Assembly (NCBI RefSeq): GCF_963678975.1
Contig: NC_089279.1
Coordinates: 36,041,933-36,105,932 of the forward strand
DNA: 64,000 nucleotides
Direction of reading: 5' to 3'
DNA from: Dysidea avara
Taxonomy: Eukaryota; Porifera; Demospongiae; Dictyoceratida; Dysideidae
The position numbers and the translations under genes are program-made. The notes below the pieces were generated by a model. The model did no database searches. It was not told the origin of the DNA and saw nothing but the letters and a program-made list of their open reading frames with translations. Shown here in pieces: positions 22,801 through 35,381 of the stretch (within the stretch, counting starts at the first letter, position 1; each line of letters opens with the position of its first letter).

Positions 22801-23390
22801 TTAAAGTACACTTTTTCCTTTGATCTCATCCATGCAACTCATTTTAAAGGTTGACACTTCTTTGAAAGCATTACCAACCTCTTCTGGTAGTGAAGTATCA
22901 GTTTTACAGAGCAACGTATTTTATGGACGAGTTAGAAACAAAAAAATTTTAATCATAATAATCTACTCTTGTAATTCTGGAGACTCCATTGTCGAGCTAA
23001 ATCTGTAATATGTATCAGTGGAAGAGTGGCTAATATTGTTTAGTTGCTGTAGCACTGATTGCAGTGATGAGCCAGTAAGTGTTATGTGCAGACATCTAGG
23101 AAATGACTTAGGCCTTGAGGTGGTTTTATGTGTGTTTTTGTAACTAGTCACTTCTATTACTAATGTTGTATTTCTTTGATTAAATGCTGCACCTTCGGTA
23201 GTAGCCACAACTGATTCATAATTTCCACATTGAACTTTTAAGTTTTATATGCTTAAACATTGTAATACAAATTACAATTGTGTTTTGTCCACCCTGTGTA
23301 GTGCCATTGGGTCGGGGGAGAGGTCGAGGTCGCGGGAGAGGACGGGGCAGAGGAGGAGGTAGGGGACGTGGTGGACCACCAAGACGATGA
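19875..23390 (+). CDS. SNRPD1: Small nuclear ribonucleoprotein Sm D1
   Basis: Exons: 19875-19888, 19982-20058, 20136-20324, 23302-23390, giving 122 residues (human 119). The start [20 protein letters not shown] and Sm1 motif ([20 protein letters not shown]) lead to Sm2 ([20 protein letters not shown]). A C-terminal GR-repeat tail of about ten GR units ends GGPPRR. Sm D1 is a core subunit of the heptameric ring on U1, U2, U4 and U5 snRNAs, and the GR tail is the usual target of arginine dimethylation. All splice junctions are GT-AG. Intron 3 is about 3 kb and packed with repeats, in contrast to introns 1 and 2 (93 and 77 bp). Start choice is fixed by the invariant MKLVR N-terminus. The gene is head-to-head with CCDC113. 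Confidence 0.96.
21641..22730. repeat. SNRPD1: Hairpin element plus about 460-bp direct duplication in SNRPD1 intron 3
   Basis: TTAAAGCATTGCC at 21641 and GGCAATGCTTTAA at 21725-21737 bracket an inner palindrome (AATAAAGCACTAGG ... AAGTGCTTTATT). The stretch from ATGATTTATGGAACTTTCTA (21738) to GGGCAACTGTGCTTTATTG (about 22185) repeats at about 22244-22720 in the same order with scattered changes. The AAGTGCTTTATTTTTCA word begins both units. It is a non-autonomous DNA element or tandem of one; no coding sequence. Confidence 0.6.
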
Positions 23391-24532
23391 TGTCATCATC
23401 AGCAGACACACCCACACTATGATAACTATTATAGCTGATCATTAATTTTTTAGCAATGCATGTTATAATAGTAATAACCAATTCTGATAATATTAAAAGT
23501 TTTTACCCAAATACACTGTTGTGGTAATGTATCAACTAGTAGTTTGTTGCTCCTGTGTAGCTGAGGGGTGGGGCGGAGTGACTGAGCATCCAACAGAGTG
23601 GTGGTAATCTGTACTTAGTGGCTTGCTTATGTTACGAACTCTTGATGGTGTTTCAAGATTGCTTCAAAGTGCTCATTACTTTGTCATGTGATATTGGGGG
23701 TTGGAAGGTGCTATTCATCATTACTGAGCTGTGTTTCAGTTATTTACCCACTAGTTTTACTACATACCCTACAGCCATGCCACTGTCAGATACCATATAG
23801 AGGGAAACTTTAGTGGGGGAAAACTTTGGCGAATTTGGCGTTCTGCTACAAATTCGCCAAAGTTTTACCCGCCAATTACTCATAGCGCCTCAGATTAGCA
23901 TCTTTATAGCTAAGCATTGAGTTTTTATTTATAGTATGTGTCAAACATATACTGTGTCACTTACATGACAATAGTCACCCATTGGCCAGGAAATATCTTC
24001 CATCAGAATTTGGAATGCTGACCCAGGCCTTCCAACTCTAAAAAAGAACTTCGTAAGGCTAAGGTTTATCATAGAACTGAAGTTAGCTACCTGAGGTCCA
24101 TCAAATTCAGAGAACTATACAGTGACAATAGCCCACTTGCCTTCCTTGCCCTCAAGCTAGATATAGTGTCTCCTAGCTTTGCCATGGTAGTACCGCTGAA
24201 ACAGACGTAACACATGTTCTAGTTTCAGCTGCACCTCAACATGTTAATTATATAATTAGCTAATCAAGTCTGTGCACCAGGTAGACCCATTAGCTCAGTA
24301 GATATACAGAGATCCTTCTATTATCAGAACTTGTTGGGCCCTCAAATAATCAAAAAAAAATTGGATAATATATATATAGAAGCCCATATAATATATTTAT
24401 ACAGAGCCCAGTTCAATTACTCTAATAGAACACACACTTTAGACAAAGAACAGTCACCGCCACAACAGAAAGTTTGGACAATTGATGGACAACTGTATTC
24501 ACTTCAATACAAAAAGAGAATTGATTGATAAA
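23391..24532. other. Intergenic between SNRPD1 and the ARF gene; contains a hairpin at 23821-23866
   Basis: AAAACTTTGGCGAATTT and AAATTCGCCAAAGTTTT form a 17-bp perfect stem with a loop of about 12 nt at 23822-23866, next to ACCATATAGAGGGAAAC, a start-like phrase seen in other MITEs. No convincing gene. One copy of the dispersed ACTCTAATAGAACA motif lies at about 24419. Confidence 0.45.
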
Positions 24533-25413
<881 letters not shown>

Positions 25414-25603
25414 CCTGCTGTTTACTGATCACAATAGCAGTAAAGTTTTGAATTGTGCGAGACACAAGGGGGACGTATAAATACCCAGCCATAGCGTGAT
25501 TCTTTCCACTTTTCCACGCTTCGTCTGCCAACGTGTCACATTACGTCATGTGCTTTATAAAGCCACCACGTCATATTGAGGCGCGCGTGAACCGCACAGA
25601 ATT

Positions 25604-25633
25604 ATATAAAAAGAGAGGCTCTCTTTTTATATT
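25604..25633. repeat. Perfect AT-rich hairpin upstream of the ARF gene
   Basis: ATATAAAAAGAGAG and CTCTCTTTTTATAT face each other with a 2-nt gap, about 190 bp upstream of the ARF start codon. It may be structural or part of the promoter; no function can be assigned. Confidence 0.6.
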
Positions 25634-25639
25634 ATGAAC

Positions 25640-27777
25640 TCTTGTTGTTACTAAAAGTTTACCGCATTCTTGTAAGTAAATAGTACATCAGCACATGCTA
25701 AGAAGTACAAAAAAGCAAAAGATACAAATTGCCATGCAATGTCACAATTTAAGGTCACTCCAAGAAAATTTCATTGACCTCAAAAACACATGCAGGTGGG
25801 CGTTTCATTAAGTTCATTATAGATTTTTCCACTAATTTTCGAAATTTATATACATACAGGTAAGAATACAGTATAAACTAAGAACCTGAACAGTGAACAC
25901 GCAGCTAGCTAAATGGGCTTTCTGAATGCTAAACTAGTTATTGCTATGCAATCACAGGATAAATAATGAATAAAATGTTCAGTTGACAGCAATAATGAAT
26001 GACCATGTGGGAAGAGAATCTGCAATCTGCAGGCGGGAAATGGGAAACAATGAATTTTATTGGAGTGGCCTATAGCAAAAATTATCCTAGCTACTATTAC
26101 TTACAAGTACAACAGGGACTAGGAAAAATCAGTGACTTCGATTCACATGATAAAGCCCATTACTATAAAATCATGTGGGCATTGTTTTATCCATAAGCCG
26201 GACAGTTGTAATAATTTTTTTTTTGTTTGGCAGGTACTCCACCGTTCCCTATACTAGCTTCTGGTTGTGGTACAGTCAACAGTCGATGGTTTGAAGAGCA
26301 AATATAACAAAGCTGTAGGACCAGACCTATCAACACTTGTGCAGTAAATAAAACATGGGCAAGCACCAAAGCCTATAGCTAGCTAGTCTCATTAGCCAGC
26401 CTGTATTTTTTCTTTCACTTTTCTGATCAAATGCCAAAAAAAACAAAAAAACAGGCAAAACTAGCTACAAGTGGGATAATGTCACTCCTTAAGTTTCCTT
26501 GTATTACCTCCTCTAAAGCATCTTAAATTTCTTTGAGATCCTTGGCTAACTCACCAGTTCCAGCAGGCCTCAGAAGAGAAAGAAATGTGAGAAGGCTGCA
26601 GCATGGGTAGTGCTATAAACTGAATACTTAGAATGGTCAAACTAAAAATCATGGTGGTACACATTACCTGCATGTATAGAGCACGATGGTGACAGTTTCT
26701 TATAATTATGCCCAGAAGGTGTGTCAAATTGGTCGTTGTATACACATAGTGTAAAAAAGAATTTCAAGATGAAGGCAAATAGGCTGTTCAACACCAGATG
26801 AGTGAGAGAGAGCTCTGAGATCTTGGATGTTGCAAGGATGGTAGCTTGATTAATTGATTTGTAACTGCATAGGCAGTTGCTGATAGTATCCCAGGGAGCT
26901 GATTCTGAAACATCACAGCTCCAGTAAAAATACTATGTACAAGTATAGCTTGAAGTTTTTTAGCTTCAGTTATTATTATACAAAACATTACGACAAGGGG
27001 TATTATTCCCCTGTGAGCCAAGATATGAGTTCAAACAACATGTAGGGCCTCTATATGTAACTGGTCATCATCATCACAGTCCCCATCAATCAAACCCTGA
27101 TATAATTGAATTAATTGAGGGTACGTAGCTACATCTAAGTAGGCATCAAAACTGAAGCAAGGAGGTATGTAAACTAGAGAATAGTTATAAATTAATCCAT
27201 AAATAAAATGCTTTGGAATGATTCACTTGTCATGTTTCTACCAACAGCATCCTGCAATCAATCTTTAATAGTATTTGCAATGTTGTGATATTTCGATCAT
27301 CACAATACCAAAAATACCATTCGGTGCATATTACATAATAATATACATGAATCATTTTGAAGTATTGACTTCATCCAACATTACCTGTGATGAATCTTAT
27401 ATAAACTTTTTTGATTTGATGACAGGGGAGCAAATGTTCCATGTGCACTAGTACTGTGGATCTGTCATTGCATTGAACACATATATTGTGCATGGCTCTA
27501 TAAATGTACACAAGTTAAGAAGGGGTACCATAATATAATTTAATCTTAGTAAAGTCAAACTACTATACTGAGAAGATTCTGCATGCATTAGACCCAGGAA
27601 TTTGTATGCTTTCCCATAACGGGACTGTGTTATTATTACTCCAATATTTCACCAGTCACAGTTTCAATTCATACAATAGAAAGCAGAAAATATTTAGCAA
27701 AAGATTTATAATATACACAAGTGCAATACATATAATATATGCAGCTGTATGGATTGTTGGTCATCAGTGCACCTGTC
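25640..27777. other. Intergenic, no gene recognised
   Basis: Several frames of 60-80 codons occur on both strands, none with domain character, good splice context or biased composition. No inverted-repeat element with clear ends was found by eye. Confidence 0.4.
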
Positions 27778-28452
27778 CTACTGGTAGGTTGTGACCTCAT
27801 GTGAGGGTGTTGGCTCATACTTAGGAGGGTAAGGAGCCTCATGTGAGGGTGGTAGCTCATACTCAATGGGGAAGGGAGCAAGTGGATAAGCAGTAGCAGC
27901 AGGATATGCAAGACTCAAATCATATGGTGGAGGTGGTTCATCATAACCAGTAGTACTTGTAGCAGTATTATTATTATTATTAGCATCTTTAGAAGTTCCG
28001 GCAGAAGTATAGTTGTTAGTTGTAGCATCATACACAGTACTAGAGTTAATAGTTGGTGTGAGTGTCTGCAGCCTAACAATAGGAGCTGGAGCTGGTTTAG
28101 TGTGATGAAGACATTGTTCTTTGTTTTTATAACAAATACAGCTGTAAACGCAACCAAATACAACAAAGAACATGAAGACAGTTATCCCTCCAAGGATCAG
28201 TGATATTAAATTCCTCTCATCTACACAACAATATATATATACATACCCACAATGTAATATTAACAGTGACTGTACTTACAACATTCTGTACTTACAACAT
28301 TCTGTACTTACAACATTCAACACCAATATCTTTAGAATGTCTACACCGATCAGATTTCTAAACTGCAACAAAGTGTTAATCTACAACTTGATATGTTCCC
28401 TTCATTTCCACCACAGCTTGTGCGGCACACACTAACTGATAAGCTGGTTGAA
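27778..28452 (-). pseudogene. SRCR/transmembrane receptor, copy 1 (partial, one-base frame disruption)
   Basis: Two minus-strand exons are visible. 28452-28312 encodes the second half of an SRCR domain (CRTSCGGNEGNISSCRLTLC, then RCRHSKDIGVEC). 28220-27778 encodes a transmembrane segment (NLISLILGGITVFMFFVVFG) and a tail with EPPPPYDLS and a second PPxY (PPKY). The exon phases match copy 2. The first exon is 141 nt where frame requires 140 or 143, so its two halves read in different frames near 28365. This is either real damage or an assembly error. No first half of the SRCR domain or signal peptide was found upstream. The splice donor is present three times in a 16-bp tandem. PPxY motifs bind WW domains of Nedd4-type ubiquitin ligases, suggesting controlled turnover (inference). 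Confidence 0.7.
28264..28318 (-). repeat. 16-bp tandem x 3 triplicating a splice donor
   Basis: ACAACATTCTGTACTT (plus strand) is repeated about three times. On the minus strand each unit supplies AATGTT|GTAAGTACAG. Only the donor nearest the exon body (cut after 28312) keeps frame with the next exon; use of the others adds 16 or 32 nt. Confidence 0.8.
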
Positions 28453-29000
28453 CTAAAACAGTATAATATAGATGTTGTTGTCAATTGAATCACATAAAAC
28501 AATTACGTTTTTTAAAAAATGGAACATTTCTCACAGCGAAAATATTCACCCCTTGAAATTTGATGTAATATAGCTTTGTCATTTTGATTACACCACACGA
28601 TACTATGCTGTGCAGCCAACTTTACTTGATTGTTCTATTAGAATGAATGTATGACTGTTCTAGAGTAAATCAATCTAGGACCACATCCTGTATTATTACA
28701 TACGCTGTTAGGATAGTTTGAGATACATAGCTCTCACTTTTTCATCTGTGATATTAACCCTCAGTTTCTTCTAGTTTTGCAGACGAAAATTTCCTAACAT
28801 TTAAAGAACACCTCCAGAGTTATTGTTATTACATTTACCAGTATATGGTTTCAATGTATGTGGCTGGATTTGTGCACACATTTTATATACCAGCAAACAA
28901 AATGATGTAACATTTGACTCCTTATACTAATTAACTTGCTCTTAGTATCAAAATTCAGCCAGACACTCTAGCTATGCTTATGGAAACTTTCAAGCAATTA
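28453..29000. other. Intergenic, no gene seen
   Basis: AT-rich. It contains a reversed, diverged copy of the ACTCTAATAGA motif near 28630-28665. The expected upstream SRCR exon of copy 1 could not be found. Confidence 0.35.
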
Positions 29001-29423
29001 CCGTATTTTACCGGTTAATAGCCGCAGCTTGAATAATAGCTGCCCCCGGATAGTAGCCGCTGTACAACCTAGAATTATTGTAATAAGAGTCACTCTCAGA
29101 TAAGAGCCATGGCTTGTACCTGAACATACTGTTGCAAGTGTTGTTACAGGTTGTTAAGACACATTTGAAGCAGAAACCAGGCAAAGGAGTTGTTTTAAGC
29201 CAGGAAATAGCATTTTTGAGAGAAGTTAGAATGAATGACAGTATTGACAAATGATTAAACAAGGTCAGTCACTTGTGAATCCATATATATGCAGTGGGCT
29301 AGCACTGCTGCCACACAAACCCACAGTAGCCGCCCTCGGATAGTAGCCACCTTTGCATAGTAACCAGAGGGTTTTGCTTGCTGAAAGTTATAGTAGTCAT
29401 GGTTATTAACCAGTCAAATACGG
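29001..29423. mobile_element. TA-flanked MITE (mariner/Tc1-like ends)
   Basis: CCGTATTTTACCGGTTAATA at the left and TTAACCAGTCAAATACGG at the right are imperfect inverted repeats, with TA on each side (28999-29000 and 29424-29425). Subterminal GGATAGTAGCC / AATAGCCGC units repeat on both arms. The minus-strand frame inside (29008-29262) is part of the element. Confidence 0.7.
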
Positions 29424-30088
29424 TATGTCATAATAAAAAGGTATGAAGTTTCAAAGTTTAAAAAATGGGTCAAATTTTGTGTGTAAAAAGGTACCTTTAC
29501 ACAAACCTGGTCACGTATCACATTGATACCCAAACTCTATAAACCTAATCCTCCAATGGTTTATGATTATACTATTAATTTTTCTATTGCTGGTAAGGAA
29601 CATGGTTAATTGGTTTTTAACTTCACAAAAACGTTTTAATATACTTCTCACTATCCTAAAGCTTCAAAACTTGTCGTACATTTACACCAAGTACTTAATT
29701 ACAGGCAGAAATAGTACATCATAGTATGTTTTTGTTCCACAAAAGAAATAGTCAGAACAATCATCACAATGCAGTTCTCCATTTCATACCCAAAAGCAAA
29801 TATAAGGCAGACATCCTGTTACTATTTCTAGCTACTCTCTAGTGTTGTGTATTCCAAGAAATTCTATTCTTTTACATATTTTATATATTAAAAAAATATA
29901 GGTCTACTTTTCCATGGTGCAGGAAACTATAAGGGTTAATTAATTGCAGAAATTTGTTTCGTGAGTTGGTAAGTGGCTAACAAGGTATACTATTTCAGAA
30001 AAAAAAATAACAAGGTACACTTCGTATACCCCCATATACCCTCAATTCAAGTTCTGATTACAGGGATTCCATTGGTATAAACATCATT

Positions 30089-30475
30089 ATGATTAAAGTA
30101 CCTGGTAAAGGCAGAGCCTGTATACCAGAAGGCCTAAGATGTTTATATTAACTTCACTAAGTATGTTTGAAAAGTAGGAGAAATAAGACAAAATCCATGA
30201 CTGGACCTGGGCAGCCTTGCACCTGCAGCCATCCGATTAACGCTCGAACGCTTACAAGAGTCTGCCAGGTGGTCAGGATATTTTCTTCTTACTATTTTCA
30301 TGTATTTGTATCCATAGGAACCCTAGATAGTGACTTATTATCTCTAAGTACCCCAAGTGAAACCAAATGGACATTGTTTTATTATGATTAAAGTACCTGG
30401 TAAAGGCAGAGCCTGTATACCAGAAGGCCTTATAAAGGCCTAAGATGTTTATATTAACTGCACTAAGTATGTTAT
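30089..30475. repeat. Direct repeat pair, about 80-90 bp
   Basis: TATGATTAAAGTACCTGGTA ... AGAAGGCCTAAGATGTTTAT occurs at 30089-30168 and again at 30384-30475, with an 11-bp insertion (CTTATAAAGGC) in the second. The interval of about 215 bp is non-coding. The pair might be the ends of a small element, but no boundaries are clear. Confidence 0.6.
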
Positions 30476-30601
30476 CATAACCGAGCCATTCCATTTTATT
30501 AGTGCAAGATTAATTTCTACCTTGGCAATACTTGGTCAAATGTTAATATTATAATTTTTACACACTTCCTTGCTTCAATAATTTTGATGTCCATTAGATG
30601 T

Positions 30602-30804
30602 ACTGTATAGCCTAAATATTTCAAGGGGAAATTTTTTTACTAATTTTGCAGTTTTGGGGATTACCAGCAAACATTTTATTTAGACCTCCATATAGTCTGA
30701 TACATTATGGGAGTTTGCAAATTCGTGAAAATTTTATTTTTAGCAACATTGCTCAACCTCAAAATAATTTGCCCCTTGAAATATTTAGGCTATACAGTGT
30801 ATGA
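30602..30804. mobile_element. About 200-bp MITE
   Basis: ACTGTATAGCCTAAATATTT and AAATATTTAGGCTATACAGT are inverted terminal repeats, with inner arms AGCAAACATTTTATTT / AAAATTTTATTTTTAGCAAC. The same family flanks the nested insertion at 1261-2168. It is non-coding. Confidence 0.7.
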
Positions 30805-30809
30805 TTGCA

Positions 30810-31237
30810 TAATGTCAAGACACAAACATTATCCTCAATTAATACCATACAAATTCTCAGTGCTACCCATCACTATATACTACTATTGAGGGACAGTGGC
30901 AATTCAAAACCTGACCTACATGGGGGAGGGGACCAAGTAGGGACTATTGTTATATGGTTGCAAATATAAAGTAGAATTTCAGTAGGGCCTGGGATGCAAC
31001 CCCCAGAAGCTGCAGGATTTTTGCAATTTGAAGGCTTGAAAACATTTTTAAAATTATGCTGAAAACATGAAAAATGCTAAAAATAACAATGCCAATCTAT
31101 ACTGCAACCTTTCCCCAAGATTTTAAAATAAAAGTTATTGTTTTATCATCATCGTGGTCTTATGCTAACTGAAAAATAAATATGAGGGAATTATTTTACA
31201 AACAAAATCAGTAAATAAAACACACAACTGATTCAGT
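30810..31237. other. Spacer downstream of MPHOSPH10
   Basis: No gene seen. AT-rich, with polyadenylation-like runs on the minus strand just below the MPHOSPH10 stop. Confidence 0.3.
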
Positions 31238-32493
31238 TTACAGTTTAAACAATGATGAAGATTTTGTTTGTTTGGGATTTGGTTCATTACCTTTTTCGAC
31301 TTGATAGATGGTAGCAACTTCTTGTACACGTGCAAAGAAAGACATTAAGCTCTCAAAGTTTGTTTTTTCAGAAATGTCAGTGTTACTAGCAGCTGCTCGT
31401 AAATTTATTTACAAACTTCTGTGCGTCAGCTTTTGATTTGATGAAAATCTTTGTCCGTTTCTTTTTCTTTCGTCTCTCTCTAAGTTTGTCGGTCTTTGTT
31501 TTCTCAGTTTGTCCAACATAGTGTGATCTGTTTTTTACTTGAGGAGTTGACAACTTAGTGTCACTTTGAAATGATGGTGTCACTTCTTCAATAGCTAATG
31601 ATGGTACATTTACCATCACCACCTTAATGTCTGGCTTGGCCTATAGGAACAATAGTTAATAATTGGTCTGAACACAGTTTGAGTTACTGTTAGGAGTGTC
31701 TTACTGGCTTAGGAGTGAAGTGTAAATTTGATAATGTATCTAACTTGTGGAACAGTCTGAACATCAACTCTTTAATTTCCAAATGTCTTGTATCTTCCTT
31801 ATCCTCAGCCTGTACACATTACACATACACAGTTAGCACATGGCCTTATAACTACCTGTGATTGCTTCAGAAACTCTTGTCCATAAGTTTCCGCTAGACT
31901 CAGTGAACTCTTCGTCTGATCCAGTGGTTGAGCATGAGTATACTCAAGAGGTTTTTCAACTGGTTTCATTTTTCTTTCAATGTCATCCCAAGCCTATAAT
32001 AAGAACTTATAACAATTGCAGTGTCCTCTTTTTTAAGGTTCGTGGATTAACAAAATTTTAGGATTTTTAGTTTTGCTATCAAGGATCACTCATTTTTACT
32101 CAGGTTACCTAGCTATTATAGCATAGAGACAATCCTGGTAACTGTTAAGTATCAAGGATCAAACTTGCACGGACAGCCAAGCAACTGCAAAATTACAAAC
32201 ATGTACCTCTTTACGGATTGCCACGCTAAGAATTACCAGATTACCATGCCTTATGAAAGATCACCCCATCATGGATGAATTACCTCATCAAGGATTCGTT
32301 GCTTGATAATCTCCTCCAGGTTCCTGGTGGTCTCTTCAGTGATGGTGGGTGTGATCCTGGTCATGTGATCAAATGTAAACACTTCTTCCAACAAGCTGTT
32401 GGCCGGTCTGTGTTGGGAGGTGATCTCTCCAGTGAGTTGCCATGGTTTGTCAGTTACACTCTCCCCTTCTAAATTTTTGATCAGTTTCTTCAA

Positions 32494-33991
32494 CTACAAA
32501 TACAGTACAACAAGTATCCAAGCATTTAGTTAAGATTGGACCCTTTGTAATAGGACATTAGTTACAACTGTTACCAGTGGATGGCCCTTTGATATTATGA
32601 TCTCTTATCTACTATTGTCATTTGTCTTCACCTAGTTTCATTACAAGAGTAAGCTGCATACATTTACTAAATACAATTCAGACATGAAAAATGTTTTTAA
32701 AATGCTTGTTCTAGTGCAAAAACATTGGCAGTGAACACACGAGCCAAGAAAGCTGGAGTGCCACACCATGGGTATATTTACAGCATGTATGGTGTGATGA
32801 TCTCTCCTCGAAAGCACATAATTTTTGCATCATAACCATCTTTAATTTATCACCCCACACATAGGAGGCGGAAGGGTGCTATAGTTGGGGGTGCCCAAAA
32901 TCTATGGTGGTAGTGGTAGGCGTGTGAAACACACCAAGCATGCTTTGAATTCTAAGGGGTCTACAGGTATCCCCCAAGGAAATTAGGTGTCAGGAGATTG
33001 AATTTGGGGGGCATTTCAGTGGTTTTAGCTGATATTCAAATTTAATACATGCTTGACTGTTGTATTAGGGTGACTGTTCTATTGGGGTGGCTGCTTTATT
33101 AGAATATCTCGATCATCATTGACAAGTTTCTGGAAGTTCACGTGATGACTATTGCACAATACAGCTTTGAATTGGGGATGTCACCCCCAGTAAAATAGTT
33201 GGGGGTCTGCCGCCTATCCCACATACCAAAATCACCTTATGCATTGTCCTTTTTTGCAAGTAAAATTCACTGTAAGATAGGTATGCAGTAAATATTGGAT
33301 CAGCTAAAAAATATCCGATATTGGTTATTGGAATGGTAAAATCTATTATCGATGCAATACTGGATTGACGTGAAATTCAGCTTACATTAAGGATGTTCTG
33401 AGGGTGAATTGACTACACAGCTTTTCAAATGAAGACAGTACAGGAAACGTCTCTGCCATCAATCCAGTCACTATGGAAAACACTGATGATAAACATGATA
33501 GCTAGATAGCACAGCAACAGAGAAGCCATAGTGCACCACCACAAATCAACACTTTGCAGGTGTTGTCAGCAAAAGAAATGGGACACAAAGAAGTAAGTCC
33601 ATGATTTGTGCATTGCACGTACTGCAATATGCAATGCCCCTATCAAGGTGAGGTAACATCTAGCAGGGAAAAGTCAAGCCCATAACCTTTACCATTATTG
33701 AGTTACACTTGTCTGAAGGAATTAGTAAGTCAACACAAAATTCTACTAAAAATTTATATTTTGTAGCACCTTATTGGAAACATTTTGGGCAGCACTGAAG
33801 ATACTTTTGGGCTTGATTATACTTCACCAATACTGCCAACTGAGGTGCCATGAAAGTTTGGTTTCTGGTCAATATTTTTTCTGCAAGTGTGCAAATCTCC
33901 ATGATGCCTAATATACAGTACTACCATACTATATGATTATGGACTTTCAGTATTACAATGCAATGGGTTAATTCTTGTAGTGAGAACATAC
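32494..33991. other. Large MPHOSPH10 intron with decayed repeats
   Basis: It holds reversed, degenerate copies of the ACTCTAATAGA motif near 33060-33110 (TGTTCTATTGGGGTGGCTGC). No inverted-repeat element with clear ends and no gene seen. Confidence 0.35.
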
Positions 33992-34154
33992 CTTTTGTTG
34001 TTGTTTTACATGTGTAGATTGAGGTCTAGTGTAAATAGTAGCTGAATTCTCATCATCAAAATCATAATCATCAAGGTCATCATTATTGTCTAGGTCAAGA
34101 TCATCAAGGTCATGATCAACAACATAATCACAGTTGCCAAAGTCATCATTATAG

Positions 34155-34280
34155 AAGGAAAAAAATCATCATATATTATTTTATCATCTGATAAAATAAT
34201 ATATGATGATTTTATATATTATATTATCAGATTTTATATATTATATTATTTGATTTTATATTTTATATATTATATCATCT
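34155..34280. repeat. AT-rich palindromes in an MPHOSPH10 intron
   Basis: ATCATATATTATTTTATCA and TGATAAAATAATATATGAT form a near-perfect stem at 34168-34208, followed by TTATATATTATATTATCAGA repeats to 34270. They overlap where the acceptor of the Asp-rich exon should lie. Confidence 0.6.
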
Positions 34281-34304
34281 TATCAAACAGTACGATAGTA
34301 CTGT

Positions 34305-35104
34305 TTAAGTAGGGATCGGGGTAGATTTGGCGCGCGCCTCAAATTTCGATCCCTCAAAAATCATCCTAGAAATATCTCACACAGCAAATAAACCTTTTAC
34401 TAAAGAGTCTTCAAGTTTCTAACTTTATTTCTAGCGTTATATATCAGGAAACGACTAGAAAAGTGCTGGAATTTTATTTCTAAAAAATCGCTAAAACAGA
34501 AATTTTCATCTGCCTGCCAGCCTGCCTGCCTGACCACATTCGCAAGGCTACAGGCCAAACGAAGCAGCGAAGGATCACCATTCTATGCCACAATATTTAA
34601 CTCGCTGCTGGGATGTGCCTTTTCGGGTTCCGACGAGTGTCTGCCTTCTGCGCTTTGCCTTTCCTTTTATCTTCAATTACGGATCGTCTTCTTCTTTTCC
34701 AGTCACGGAGGCGTTAATAATTCGTATCGACACTTTCCTTAGAGCAGCCGTATTCGGACGCCACAAAACTTATAACGGATTCCGTACTGCAAGGGCAAGT
34801 AGATGCCTGTATAGCAACACTTGCAAAGCGATCAAACAGCCTAGTGAAGTAAGAACACACTGCCACGCCCTTATCAATCAGAGCGCGCGCTCGTACTTAA
34901 CGATCAGTGGACCACGCCCATTATTAATGGTCCAGCTGTAACTAATTGTAGAAAACAGGAGATAGAAACCCTGCGTGCCTTTCAATTTAGTAATTGAGCA
35001 GCTTGCATAAAGCAAGCAGCAAGATCGAGATACTCTAATAGAGCAGTCAGTGCCAAAGATCAATAATAGCTATATACCTATACCAAAAAAAGTTAGCAAA
35101 CTAG
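34305..35104. other. Non-coding insert-like stretch between MPHOSPH10 exons
   Basis: It is GC-richer than its surroundings, starting near AAGTAGGGATCGGGGTAG. A plus-strand frame of 118 codons (34585-34941) has no recognisable domain, no neighbours and sits inside an intron of a minus-strand gene, so I do not call it a gene. One TACTCTAATAGAGCAGTCAG motif lies at 35031-35050. It may be an unrecognised transposon. Confidence 0.4.
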
Positions 35105-35381
35105 TGAATTTAAAAATTGTTAATTTAGAAATGGAAGTAGGGATCAAGCGATAAAAACTACTGAAACAAGTGATTTGAATGATGGCAACTATTACAACAT
35201 AGCTTTGTGGGGAAATCCCTACTTTGGCATTGAACATATATGGTTACGTGGTGAGATGCCAATGTAAGGATTTCCCCACAAAGCTATGTTGTAATAGTTG
35301 CCATCATTCAAATCACTTGTTTCAGTAGTTTTTATCGCTTGATCCCTACTTCCATTTCTAAATTAACAATTTTTAAATTCA
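35105..35381. mobile_element. Palindromic MITE with perfect 114-bp arms
   Basis: 35105-35218 and 35268-35381 are reverse complements with no mismatch that I can find, around a 49-nt loop that itself contains TTGGCAT/ATGCCAA. The ends read TGAATTTAAAAATTG and CAATTTTTAAATTCA. Target duplications are not obvious. It directly follows the last readable MPHOSPH10 codons of the second coding segment. Perfect arms point to very recent insertion or gene-conversion upkeep. Confidence 0.85.

Noticed and set aside
27669-28166. Leu/His-rich minus-strand frames over SRCR copy 1
   Set aside because: Shadow frames of the PPPPY tail exon.
29008-29262. 84-codon minus-strand frame
   Set aside because: Lies wholly within a TA-flanked MITE arm.
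34585-34941. 118-codon plus-strand open frame
   Set aside because: No domain, no splice partners, lies in an intron of a minus-strand gene in a repeat-like stretch.
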